The position numbers and the translations under genes are program-made. The notes beneath the pieces are model-generated. The model searched no databases. It had not been told where the DNA came from and saw only the letters and a program-made list of their open reading frames with translations. A stretch of 64,000 nt of DNA from Myxococcales bacterium. GTDB taxonomy: Bacteria; Myxococcota_A; Bradymonadia; Bradymonadales; GCA-2716585. Shown here in pieces: positions 30,977-39,453 of the stretch; position 1 is the stretch's first letter, and every line of letters begins with the position of its first letter. Where the stretch lies: positions 89,211 to 153,210 of the forward strand of contig PBBL01000011.1 in NCBI GenBank assembly GCA_002716585.1, written 5' to 3'.

Positions 30977-31984
30977 ATGACCACAACGACCATGTCTCAT
31001 ACATCCATTCTACCACCGCTGGCCCTTGGCCTCATCCTCCTGTCGTGCTCGACGGGCGTTGAGGAGGTGCCGACACCTCCCCCCATCGCTCGACCCACGC
31101 CCGCCCCCCCAAAGGAGGCAGCGCCCGCACCGAGCGAGCCGCCCCGGCCCGAAACCGAGCCCGAGGCGCCTCCGTCGCCGTGCCCTGACGACATGGCCTA
31201 CGTCGACCACGTCTATTGCACGAAGCTCCGGTGGCGCTGCAAGAAGAAGGCGACCATCAACGGCATCCCCCAGAAGCACACCTGCCAGGAGTATCACCCC
31301 CAGAGCGCCTGCGTGGGCGCCGTGCGTCGCCAGCGGTTCTGCATGGACAAGTACGAGTATCCCAACCAGAAAGGTGCGCACCCGCCCGTCATGGTGAGCG
31401 CCTACGACGCCACCGCCCTCTGCCACGAGCAGGGCAAGCGCCTCTGCTGGGAGAGCGAGTGGACCTCGGCCTGCGAGGGCTCCGACCCGCGCCCCTACCC
31501 CTACGGGTACCGCCGCGACGCCACGAAGTGCAACATCGACAACCCCGGGCGCGACATCGACCCGCCGTCGCTGCGCTCCACCGACCCCGCGGTCCTCTAC
31601 CCGACCCTGGAGCGCCTCGATCAGAGCGTCCCCTCCGGCTCCATGGCCGAGTGCACCAGCGATTATGGCGTCTACGACACCACCGGCAACCTCAGCGAGT
31701 GGGTCTTCATCGAAAAACCGGGCGGCGCCTGCACCTGGGCGGGCGTCAAGGGCGGCCACTGGACCAACACCCGCTCCGTGTGCCGCCCCGTCGGCAAGGT
31801 CCACCCCGAGGCGTGGTCCTTCTACCCGCTCTCCTTTCGCTGCTGTAAGGATCCCAACCTCGACGCCGTCGAGCCGCCCCCAGACGACGGGATCCCCCTG
31901 TGGACCCCTCCGCCACCTCCCCAGACCGAGCCGCTCAACGGCACCCTCAACCGCGGCTGGGTCCCTGGGATGTCCCCTGAGTGA
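30977..31984 (+). CDS. FGE-sulfatase-type (SUMF1-like) domain lipoprotein
   Basis: 335 residues. A signal peptide and lipobox (LLSC) are followed by a Pro/Glu-rich spacer and a Cys-rich C-terminal domain. That domain resembles formylglycine-generating enzyme and related C-type-lectin-fold proteins: 'FCMDKYEYPN', 'ALCHEQGKRLCWESEWTSACEG', 'YDTTGNLSEWVF', 'GGHWTNTRSVC' and 'SFRCCKDP'. In bacteria many such proteins are not sulfatase activators but binding or regulatory modules, often linked to Ser/Thr kinases. It is outside the cytoplasm. Its stop lies 2 bases from convergent tyrA. A second ATG five codons in is also possible. Confidence 0.85.
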   Translation: MTTTTMSHTSILPPLALGLILLSCSTGVEEVPTPPPIARPTPAPPKEAAPAPSEPPRPETEPEAPPSPCPDDMAYVDHVYCTKLRWRCKKKATINGIPQKHTCQEYHPQSACVGAVRRQRFCMDKYEYPNQKGAHPPVMVSAYDATALCHEQGKRLCWESEWTSACEGSDPRPYPYGYRRDATKCNIDNPGRDIDPPSLRSTDPAVLYPTLERLDQSVPSGSMAECTSDYGVYDTTGNLSEWVFIEKPGGACTWAGVKGGHWTNTRSVCRPVGKVHPEAWSFYPLSFRCCKDPNLDAVEPPPDDGIPLWTPPPPPQTEPLNGTLNRGWVPGMSPE

Positions 31985-31986
31985 CA

Positions 31987-33126
31987 TCAGGAGCGCGCCA
32001 CGATCGCGTCGATGACGAAGTCCGACAGCTCCATCGACTCCTCCCCGAAGTCGCTGAAGTAGCGGGTCAGCTCCCCGAACGCCTCCTCAAAGCCCTCCCG
32101 ATCACCCTGCTCGATGAGCGCCTGAAACGCCTCGACCGACCCCTGGTAGTGCGCCCGCGCCTCGGCGCTGTAGGGGTTGCGCATCTCAATCTCGGCGTAC
32201 AACCCCGGATCCTGGGTGAACAGGCGACCGACGAACGCCAGCTCCAACCGATAGATCGGGCTCGTGAACCGCAGGCTCTCGTGGATCGAGAGCCCGGTGC
32301 GCCGCAGCGCCTCGCCCATCACCAGCGTGTTGAAGTGGACCAGCACCTGCACGACGGCCATCATCCGGTCGTGCGCCTCCGGCGTGGCGGTGATGATCTC
32401 CATCCCGAGGCGCTCCAGCTCACGCGTCATCCAGGTCGCGGTGGGGCCGGGGCGAACCGGGCAGACCACCGTCTTCTGACGCCGCAGCGCATGCACGGTC
32501 GGACCGAACATCGGGTGCAGCCCCAACGCCTCGCCGCGGCACCGCTCCTCGTACACGCGGCAGATGCCCGACTTGAGGCTGTTGATGTCGCACATCAGCG
32601 CGTCCTCCCGGACCCAGGGCGCGAGCCGCCCGGCGACCTCCTCGGCGACCGCCATCGGCACCGCCACCATGACCACGTCCGCCCGCTTGACGCGCTCCTC
32701 CGGCTCACCGCCTGCGTCGCCGGGCTCCATGACGTCGATGGTGTGCCCTCGCTCACGCAGCGCCCCCCCGAGGAGCTGCCCCATCTGACCGCCGCCGCCC
32801 ACGATGAGAATGTGACGCGGCGCGCTGACCGGGGCGATCACCTCGGCGGTCTGCTCCTGGAGATCGTGCGACGCCTCGATCAGCGCCTTGAAGACCGACT
32901 CGCCCAGCTCCTCCGACAGCGCGTGCTCGGAGGCCAGCCGCCGCGCTCGCTGCAACACGACCCGCTCGCGCTCACGGTCGAACACCGGCGCGCCCCGTGA
33001 CGCCTTGATCGCGCCGATCTGACGGACGACCTCCATCCGGCGCGCGGCGATCGACATCAGCTCACCGTCGATCTCGTCCAGCTGCGCTCTCAGCGCTTCG
33101 ATCGAATCCTTGTCAGACGTGGTCAC
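31987..33126 (-). CDS. tyrA: bifunctional chorismate mutase/prephenate dehydrogenase
   Basis: 379 residues from a GTG start with GAGGAG 9 bases upstream; an open frame to 33273 exists but has unrelated composition. The AroQ-type chorismate mutase occupies about 1-90 (IEALRAQLDEIDGELMSIAARRMEVVRQIGAIKASRG). The prephenate dehydrogenase follows, with nucleotide motif IVGGGGQMG, the catalytic His in GLHPMFGP and the C-terminal helical domain. It makes 4-hydroxyphenylpyruvate for tyrosine synthesis. The fusion corresponds to the enterobacterial T-protein arrangement. The gene stands alone; divergent to it is an SDR epimerase. Confidence 0.9.
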   Translation of the reverse strand: MTTSDKDSIEALRAQLDEIDGELMSIAARRMEVVRQIGAIKASRGAPVFDRERERVVLQRARRLASEHALSEELGESVFKALIEASHDLQEQTAEVIAPVSAPRHILIVGGGGQMGQLLGGALRERGHTIDVMEPGDAGGEPEERVKRADVVMVAVPMAVAEEVAGRLAPWVREDALMCDINSLKSGICRVYEERCRGEALGLHPMFGPTVHALRRQKTVVCPVRPGPTATWMTRELERLGMEIITATPEAHDRMMAVVQVLVHFNTLVMGEALRRTGLSIHESLRFTSPIYRLELAFVGRLFTQDPGLYAEIEMRNPYSAEARAHYQGSVEAFQALIEQGDREGFEEAFGELTRYFSDFGEESMELSDFVIDAIVARS

Positions 33127-33322
33127 GGCGGTGATCTCCTCATGAAGCGCAGGCTGAAGGTGCCAACAACACACCTCCGCTGGAGATGCTCGCATCCCTG
33201 GAGTGGGCGCTGCGTTGTGGTTCGGCGCCTGTTCCGTCCCGCGGGGTCCCTGGTGTCGCTTGTAGGCCATCACCCCGGGAGATTCAAGGACGCCCCAGAC
33301 CGTGAGGGCACAGGAGGCTCAG

Positions 33323-34231
33323 ATGCGCATCGTCGTCACAGGAGGGACCGGCTTCATCGGTCAGCACCTCGTCCAACTCCTCCTGGAGCGCGGCGACGAG
33401 GTCGTCGTGCTCACCCGCAGCGCGTCGCGCAGCCGCGGACAGGTCCCCGCCCGGGTCGAGCTGGTCGAGTGGACCCCCAAGGCCCCTGGCCCCTGGCAGA
33501 CGACCCTCGATGGCGCCGACGCCGTGATCCACCTCGCTGGCAAGCCGGTCATCGACGACGCCTGGAGCGACTCCGTCCGCCGCGAGATCATGGACTCCCG
33601 CGTCATCACGACCCGGCTCCTCGTCGAAGGGATCCAGGCCGCCGCCAAGCCGCCCGCGGTCATGCTCAGCGGATCGGCGGTGGGTTATTACGGCGACGCG
33701 CGGCGACCGGTCACCGAGGAGAGCCCACCGGGTGACGGCTTCCTCGCCGAGGTCTGCGAGGCCTGGGAGGTCGCCGCGCGCCCGCTCAAGGACAGCGCGA
33801 CGCGGCTGGTCACGCTTCGGATCGGGATCGTGCTTGGGACCGAGTCGGGGGCGCTGCCCCAGATGACGCGGGCCTTCAAGTTCTTCGCGGGCGGCTACCC
33901 GGGCAGCGGCGAGCAGCACCTGCCCTGGATCCACTGGGAGGACGCCTGCGGGATGATGCTGTGGGCGCTGGAGAACGCTGAGGTCACAGGGCCGCTGAAC
34001 CTGACCGCGCCGTCTCCGCCAACGATCAAGGCGTTCACGCAGACGCTGGGGGAGGTGATGGGCCGCCCGTCGTGGATCCCGGTGCCTGGCGCGCTGATGC
34101 GCGCGGTGGCGGGGGAGCGGGCGGCGGCTGTGTTGGAGGGGCAGAACGCGCCCCCGAAGAAGGCGCTGGAGCTGGGGTATGCGTTCATCCACCCCGAGCT
34201 GAAGGGGGCGCTGCGGGATCTGCTGGGGTAG
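33323..34231 (+). CDS. TIGR01777-type SDR epimerase
   Basis: 302 residues from the ATG preceded by AGGAGG; seven codons upstream (to 33302) are also open. The Rossmann signature VTGGTGFIGQHL starts at residue 4. The family-specific stretches are present: LAGKPVIDDAW, SGSAVGYYGDA and the C-terminal 'AFIHPELKGALRDLLG'. Members (YfcH-like) are nucleotide-dependent epimerase-like proteins with no settled substrate. Its stop is 12 bases from the convergent E2 gene. Confidence 0.9.
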   Translation: MRIVVTGGTGFIGQHLVQLLLERGDEVVVLTRSASRSRGQVPARVELVEWTPKAPGPWQTTLDGADAVIHLAGKPVIDDAWSDSVRREIMDSRVITTRLLVEGIQAAAKPPAVMLSGSAVGYYGDARRPVTEESPPGDGFLAEVCEAWEVAARPLKDSATRLVTLRIGIVLGTESGALPQMTRAFKFFAGGYPGSGEQHLPWIHWEDACGMMLWALENAEVTGPLNLTAPSPPTIKAFTQTLGEVMGRPSWIPVPGALMRAVAGERAAAVLEGQNAPPKKALELGYAFIHPELKGALRDLLG

Positions 34232-34243
34232 CCGGGCGAAGGC

Positions 34244-35518
34244 TCAGCCGACGTGGAACTCGGCGGCTTCGAGCAGCTCGCGGACGCGGTAGAGGAAGCC
34301 GTTGCCGGTGACGCCGTCGATGACCCGGTGGTCGTAGGAGAGCGCGATGTACATCATCTGACGGATGGCGATCACGTCCTGGCCGTCGCGGGTGATGACC
34401 ATCGGGCGCTTCTTCATCTCGCCCATGCGCAGGATGCCGACCTGGGGCTGGTTGATGATGGCGCCGCCGTAGAGGTTGCCGCGCAGCCCCGGGTTGGAGA
34501 CCGTGAAGGTGCCCCCGGTGACGTCATCGGGCTCCAGGCTGTTCTCGCGCGCCTTGGTGGCGAGGCGGTCGACCGCCTTGGCCAGCCCGATGAGGTTGAG
34601 CTCATCGGCGTTGCGGATGACCGGGACGACCAGCCCTTGCTCGGTCTCCGCGGCGAACCCGAGGTTGAGGGCGCCCTTCTTGATGACCTGCTTGTCGCCG
34701 ACGACGGAGTTCATGATCGGGAACTCGCGGAGCGCCTCGCAGGTGGCCTTGAGCATGAACGCGAAGTAGGTCAGCCGGATCCCCTGGCTCTTGAGCCGCC
34801 CCTTGTGCGCGGCGCGCAGCGAGACGACGTTGGTCATGTCCACCTCGGCGACGGTCACGACGTGCGGGGAGACGGACTGGCTGATCACCATGTGCTCGGC
34901 GATCATGTGGCGTCGGCGGCTGAACTTCTCGACCGTGTCGCCGTCCTCAACCCGGGGTTGGGGGTAGCGGTAGGCCTTGCCCCCGTCCGGGTGCCCGAAG
35001 GGGAGCCAGCGATCCGGCCGGGAGGCCTTCGCCGGCGCGGGCGCCTGTTGCTTCGGGGCCGCTTGTTGCTGGGCCGGGGCGGAGCGCGTCGGCGGAGGCC
35101 CGGTGTGGATGCTGGGCCCGTTGTCCGAGGACGGCCTGGAGAAGTCCAGGCTGTTGCCCGACCGCCCCGCCCGCTCTGCCTCGGAGGAGCTGCTCAGCTG
35201 GGGCGAGCTGGGGGCCTCCGGCTTCGCGGCGGCTTCGGGCTCTTTGGCCGGGCTCGGCTCGGCGACCCCCTCGGGCTTCTCATCCGAGATGACCACCAGA
35301 CCGTTGCCCACCTCAACCACATCGTCGACCTCCACGAGGATCTTCGCGATGTAGCCCTCTCGGGGGGAAGGGACCTCGGCGTTGGCCTTGTCGGTCTCCA
35401 CTTCGCAGAGGGGATCGTCGACGTTGACGTGATCCCCGGGCTGGACGAGCCACTCGACGATGACGCCCTCTACAACGGATTCGCCCAGTTCCGGCATCGT
35501 GACGGTCTCAGAAGCCAT
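34244..35518 (-). CDS. 2-oxo acid dehydrogenase E2 (dihydrolipoamide acyltransferase)
   Basis: 424 residues from the ATG of MASETVTMPELGE; an extra ATG six codons upstream is possible. One lipoyl domain carries Lys in ETDKANAEV. A Pro/Ala/Gln linker follows; the peripheral-subunit-binding domain is short or absent. The catalytic domain has the active-site His in SYDHRVIDG. The protein takes acyl groups from E1 to CoA within pyruvate, 2-oxoglutarate or branched-chain complexes; the sequence does not say which. No E1 or E3 gene is adjacent, which is unusual for an E2. Confidence 0.9.
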   Translation of the reverse strand: MASETVTMPELGESVVEGVIVEWLVQPGDHVNVDDPLCEVETDKANAEVPSPREGYIAKILVEVDDVVEVGNGLVVISDEKPEGVAEPSPAKEPEAAAKPEAPSSPQLSSSSEAERAGRSGNSLDFSRPSSDNGPSIHTGPPPTRSAPAQQQAAPKQQAPAPAKASRPDRWLPFGHPDGGKAYRYPQPRVEDGDTVEKFSRRRHMIAEHMVISQSVSPHVVTVAEVDMTNVVSLRAAHKGRLKSQGIRLTYFAFMLKATCEALREFPIMNSVVGDKQVIKKGALNLGFAAETEQGLVVPVIRNADELNLIGLAKAVDRLATKARENSLEPDDVTGGTFTVSNPGLRGNLYGGAIINQPQVGILRMGEMKKRPMVITRDGQDVIAIRQMMYIALSYDHRVIDGVTGNGFLYRVRELLEAAEFHVG

Positions 35519-35873
35519 GCCTTCGAAATCCTCCATCTCGACCTGTCGCGCAACACGACAGTCCGCGTGGGTCATTGGGTCCAAAGAGGTTGGAGCGGCA
35601 TACGTCAGGAGCCCTGGCCGAGGGTGCGTCGCGACCACACCCCTCCACAACCCGGCTCCATGTGCCAGGTCGTTCATTACCCGGTCGCACGGAACGCGTC
35701 AACCGAGGGAGGCGAAAAATCCGCGCCCGCGCGCCCTGGATCCGCAAGCCCGCGCCGCGTTATCCTGCGCCCACCAGGGGGCTCCGGCGCTCCTGGACGC
35801 CCCGACCGGATCCAGTCGGGGTTCACCCCACCGCCGCCGCGCCAGCGCGCGCCCGGCGTCACCCGAGGACGTC
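35519..35873. other. divergent intergenic region
   Basis: 355 bases between the E2 gene (minus) and an NAD(P)-binding protein (plus). It presumably holds both promoters. I see no RNA gene, repeat or plausible ORF. The first 160 bases are open in the E2 frame but differ in composition from the lipoyl domain. Confidence 0.5.
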
Positions 35874-36812
35874 ATGCGCGTCGCAGTGTTGGGAGCCACA
35901 GGACTTCGCGGGGCGGCGATCGCTCGCGTCATCGCGGCCACAGGGTACACGCTCCGGGCGGTCGCGCCGCGCGGCGCATCGCGGCGCCCGTTGGGCGAGG
36001 TCGCCGCCCGCGCGGAGTGGCGCGACGCGACCTTGAGCGAACCCACCGCCCTCGCCAGGGCTCTCCGCGATCAGGACGCGGTCATCTGCGCCGAACCCGC
36101 CCTCCCCCCCTGGAACACGCCCAACCTGCTCCGTGGAGGGGTCGAGCGCGTGCGCAACCTCCTGAGCGCGGCGCGCGCCTGCGGGGTGGCGCACGTCGTC
36201 TACCTCGGCAGCGCGGTCACGGTCGGGAGGACGCCCGGAGAAGGCGCGCGGCTGACCGAGATGGACACCTACACCCCAGGCGCCCACCGTGATCCCTGGT
36301 TCGACATGGCCTACGCCGTGGAGTGTGAGGTGCTCGCGGCCAACAGCTACGCCATGCACACCAGCGCGCTGATGCACACCGCGCTCATCGGCCCAGGCTG
36401 CTCCGACCAGCCCCTCCTGCGCGCCATGCGGAGGCTGCCTGTGCTGCTCGACAGCCCGTGCGACGTGCTCGACGTGCGGTCGCTCGCCAGCACGGCGTTC
36501 CGCGCCGTCCGCCTCGCTCGCTCCGGGCAGCGCTACCTCGTCCCGGGCCACGCGACGACCCTCGGTGACATCGCCCTCACCATCTCGCGCCTCACCGACA
36601 CGCCCCCGCCTCGCCTCATCCGCGCGTCCCTGGCTCCGCTCGCCGCCCGCGTGTCACCGCGGCGCCTCCAACCCTTCGCTCGCTTCGCGTCATGCCCGGG
36701 TCCTTTCGACGGGACCAAGGCCCGGGTTGAGCTGCAACACAAGCCCCGGAAGTTGAAGGAGTCGCTTCGGGACATGATCGCAGCAGTTGACGCCCCTGGC
36801 TCTCATCCTTAG
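35874..36812 (+). CDS. NAD(P)-binding epimerase-like (atypical SDR) protein
   Basis: 312 residues from the ATG with GAGGA 4 bases upstream; a longer frame to 35460 is probably non-coding. The Rossmann motif VLGATGLRGAAIARVI begins at residue 4. A YxxxK-like stretch is not intact: 'DMAYAVECEVLA' has Tyr and then Glu where Lys is expected. This suggests an atypical short-chain dehydrogenase that binds dinucleotide without standard redox chemistry. The role is unknown. The next kinase follows after about 90 bases and may be co-transcribed. Confidence 0.8.
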   Translation: MRVAVLGATGLRGAAIARVIAATGYTLRAVAPRGASRRPLGEVAARAEWRDATLSEPTALARALRDQDAVICAEPALPPWNTPNLLRGGVERVRNLLSAARACGVAHVVYLGSAVTVGRTPGEGARLTEMDTYTPGAHRDPWFDMAYAVECEVLAANSYAMHTSALMHTALIGPGCSDQPLLRAMRRLPVLLDSPCDVLDVRSLASTAFRAVRLARSGQRYLVPGHATTLGDIALTISRLTDTPPPRLIRASLAPLAARVSPRRLQPFARFASCPGPFDGTKARVELQHKPRKLKESLRDMIAAVDAPGSHP

Positions 36813-36903
36813 GGTGAGGGGGTCGAGTGGCGTGGCTTTGTGGAAATCTTCACCCTCGCCAACCGTTGAAGAGGTCACGGACGACCCTGCACAGGAGCCT
36901 CCA

Positions 36904-37827
36904 GTGAACGCACCTCCGCCTCCTTTAAACTCGTTCTCGCCGGGGACGGTCCTCAACGGCCAGTACCGCCTGGGGCGTCGGATCGGCTTCGGCGCCTATT
37001 GCACCGTGTTCGCCGCCGTCCACACCTCAAGCGGCGTGCGCGTCGCCGTCAAGGTGCCGACCAACCCGAACGCGGAGGTCCTGGCGAGGTTCCAACGCGA
37101 GACCGCGATACACTCCCACCTCAAGCACCCCAACGTTGTCCGCATGTACGACACGGGCAGCCTCGGTGACTCCTACCCCTACCTCATCATGGAGTACCTG
37201 GAGGGGGCCAACCTGGAGTACATCCTCCAGCAGCAGCAGACCCTCCCCGCCCGCTTCACGGTCCGCATCGCTCAGGAGGTCGCGGCGGGCCTCGGCGCCA
37301 TGCACAACCACGGCTTCATCCACCGCGACCTCAAGCCGAGCAACATCTTCATCGGGCGCAGCATCACCTCCAACCGCCCCATCGTGAAGATCATCGACTT
37401 CGGCCTCTCCAAGGGGCTCATGGGGCGAGTGGACGTCGGCGTCGACTCGATCACCGAGCTGGGGCGGGTCTGCGGGACGCCCGCCTACATGGCCCCCGAG
37501 CAGATCCTCGGTCAGAACGTGGGGCCGCAGAGCGACATCTACGCGCTCGGGGCGATCATGTGGGAGATGATGACCGGCGCCGCGCCCTACCCCGACCCCG
37601 ATCCGATCAAGGTGATGGTGGCCCACGTGGAGGACTCGCTGCCCGACCTGGAGCGCTCGCTGCCGAGGCCGGACTACTGCCCGCCCATGCTGCGCTCGGT
37701 GCTCATGCGCTCGTTGGAGAAGCGTCAGGAGAACCGCTACCCCAACGGGAGCGTGCTCTTTCACACGCTGACCCGCATCCGTGAGCAGCTGCGCAGCGAA
37801 CGCGAGGCGCCACGCGCCAGCTACTGA
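36904..37827 (+). CDS. soluble Ser/Thr protein kinase
   Basis: 307 residues from a GTG preceded by AGGAG at 6 bases; a TTG at 36787 in the same frame overlaps the previous gene and would add 39 residues. The kinase domain fills the protein: GFGAYCTVFAA, VAVK, HRDLKPSN, DFGLSKG and GTPAYMAPEQ. There is no membrane helix and no extra domain, so it is a small cytosolic kinase. The catalytic set is complete. Its stop overlaps the convergent hypothetical gene by 7 bases. Confidence 0.88.
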   Translation: MNAPPPPLNSFSPGTVLNGQYRLGRRIGFGAYCTVFAAVHTSSGVRVAVKVPTNPNAEVLARFQRETAIHSHLKHPNVVRMYDTGSLGDSYPYLIMEYLEGANLEYILQQQQTLPARFTVRIAQEVAAGLGAMHNHGFIHRDLKPSNIFIGRSITSNRPIVKIIDFGLSKGLMGRVDVGVDSITELGRVCGTPAYMAPEQILGQNVGPQSDIYALGAIMWEMMTGAAPYPDPDPIKVMVAHVEDSLPDLERSLPRPDYCPPMLRSVLMRSLEKRQENRYPNGSVLFHTLTRIREQLRSEREAPRASY

Positions 37828-38354
37828 AGCTTGTCGTGAACGTAGATGCGCGCCGCTCCCCACGCCCACCCGAGGCGCTCCACCTCGCTCGCCAGCGCGA
37901 CCCGAGGCCGCTGTTGACCCCGAAGCGCCTCCCGCAGCGCCCCAAGCTCCTGACAGCTGGACACCCCAGACACCACAACGACCCACAACGGGCCGTAATG
38001 GGCGTCGCTCAAGTCGGCGGCCGACACCTCGGCGCCCCAACACCCCTCCCCCTGACCCGCCGTGAGCGCTCGCGGCGCGCCCAACCAGGCCCCGTCGCGC
38101 CCGATCGCGCCCAGGCACACCACCTCCGCCTCGCGCGGCTCGGCGCAGGCCTCCACCTTCAGGCGCTCGCTGTAGGCGAACCGATCGGGCGCGAGCTGCT
38201 GCTCGGCGCTCACTTCGACGCGCCACGCCTCAGGCGCGCCCCCTTCCGAGCCGACGAGGGTGTCCCAGACCACAACACACGCCAACCCCACGATGAGCGC
38301 GCCGCTCACGACGTGGATGAGGTTGCCCTGTCGAACGCGGGTCGTCTCACTCAC
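37821..38354 (-). CDS. small single-pass membrane protein of unknown function
   Basis: 177 residues from a GTG with GGAGGAGGG a few bases upstream; an open frame to 38792 is rejected because of its composition. One helix (LIHVVSGALIVGLACVVVWDTLV, about residues 12-34) leads into a domain with three or four Cys that is probably periplasmic and disulfide-bonded. I do not recognise the family. It is divergent from a TPR protein. Confidence 0.7.
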   Translation of the reverse strand: MSETTRVRQGNLIHVVSGALIVGLACVVVWDTLVGSEGGAPEAWRVEVSAEQQLAPDRFAYSERLKVEACAEPREAEVVCLGAIGRDGAWLGAPRALTAGQGEGCWGAEVSAADLSDAHYGPLWVVVVSGVSSCQELGALREALRGQQRPRVALASEVERLGWAWGAARIYVHDKLQ

Positions 38355-38415
38355 AACACCCTCCTCCCCAACACACGTGGGCCAGCCCACGTCAACACCC
38401 CCATCGAGACACGCC

Positions 38416-38976
38416 ATGCGCATCCGCCGCCACCTGAAGGCCGATCTGAGCGAGCACCCCGACGACCCCAAGCGGCTTGAGGCCGCCATCGCCCTGAGGC
38501 GCCGCGAGGTCGCGCTCGCCCGAGCGCGCTTCGCCGAGGCTCCCGAGGACCACACCGCCCGCGGCATACTCGCCCGCGAGCTGAACACCCTGGGCGACCT
38601 GCTGACGCTCGCCTCCGCCCTGGACGAGGCCGAGGCGTTGCTCCGCGAGACCCTCACCCACTGGGGCGACCTTGGGCGCACCCGGGCCCACGCCCTCACC
38701 AGCCTCAAGCTCGCCACGGCGCTGCGCCTCCAGGGGAGGCCCGACGAGGCGCTCGCGCTGCTCGCGGAGCAGCTCCTGCGCATCGACGACAACCCGAACG
38801 AGCTGGAGGTCTACACCCCCTTCATGACCATAGAGCGTGGCGTCGCCCTGCACCAGAGTGGGGAGCATGAGGCGGCGCAGCGCGATCTTCAGGACGCGCT
38901 GCGGCACTTTCGGGGGCGGAACGCGACCCGGCAGGTGCAGCACATCGAGCAGCTGCTTGTGTTCATGGGTGCTTGA
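38416..38976 (+). CDS. short TPR protein
   Basis: 186 residues from ATG 38416; a frame upstream to 38260 overlaps the divergent gene and is not supported. It consists of three or four TPR-like helical pairs (for example LGDLLTLASALDEAEALLRETLTHWGDLGRTRAHALTSLKLATALRLQGRPDEALALL). It has no signal peptide. It is probably an interaction protein of the cytoplasm. Confidence 0.75.
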   Translation: MRIRRHLKADLSEHPDDPKRLEAAIALRRREVALARARFAEAPEDHTARGILARELNTLGDLLTLASALDEAEALLRETLTHWGDLGRTRAHALTSLKLATALRLQGRPDEALALLAEQLLRIDDNPNELEVYTPFMTIERGVALHQSGEHEAAQRDLQDALRHFRGRNATRQVQHIEQLLVFMGA

Positions 38977-39067
38977 GCTGACGTAAGAAGCAAGAAAAAG
39001 GAAGGGGGTCCCCCCCCTCATGAGAGGGCGAAGAGGGGTGGACCGGGCAGATGTGATGTTTGTGATA

Positions 39068-39189
39068 GGGGAGGCCGAAGCCTCTCCAAAAGATATGATG
39101 ACTCTACCTGCTGCGTGCCCCCGCGAGGTAGAGGGGAGGAATTTTAGAAGTGAGCGAGCCGACCGCCCTGTCGTCTCGCCTTCGCTTCT
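39068..39189 (+). ncRNA. candidate structured RNA of unknown family
   Basis: Three hairpins follow one another in a lower-GC, gene-free stretch of 477 bases (38977-39453). The first (39068-39087) has an 8-bp stem closed by a CGAA loop. The second (39102-39133) has CTCTACCT paired perfectly with AGGTAGAG. The third (39146-39189) is an interrupted stem of about 14 bp (AGAAG/CTTCT, GCGAG/CTCGC, CGAC/GTCG). A T6 tract stands at 39232-39237. I cannot match it to tmRNA, RNase P, SRP, 6S or a known riboswitch. It may be a small RNA or a long leader of tcdA. Confidence 0.4.
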
Positions 39190-39333
39190 AATAATGCATC
39201 AGCCCGGCAAAGAATTCGCGCCAGAACATAATTTTTTGACCACTTCATCCCAAACGCTCCTGAGCCGATAAGACAGAGATGGCCTCAAGCCCTGCACAGC
39301 GTTGCGAGATCACGACAAACCACGCGCCAGACC

Positions 39334-39362
39334 TTGACTTGCTTCAGGCTGCCTCCCATCTT
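39334..39362 (+). promoter_or_regulatory. possible promoter of tcdA
   Basis: TTGACT, 17 bases, CATCTT. The -35 is good and the -10 is weak. It lies about 90 bases before the tcdA start. Confidence 0.3.
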
Positions 39363-39453
39363 GCACCGTGTTGTTTTCTGACGCCGCACCACCATCGCGC
39401 CAGGCGTCGGCGGAGAGGCTGACCGCACCAGGGTCAAGTCGGAGGTCCACAGC

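Noticed and set aside
39259..39270. Twelve bases identical to part of E. coli 6S RNA (CCTGAGCCGATA)
   Set aside because: No matching closing stem or central bubble can be drawn around it; a short chance match is likely.
39020..39271. 83-codon frame over the structured intergenic block
   Set aside because: It has no ribosome-binding site and follows the hairpins, with irregular composition; non-coding structure explains the region better.
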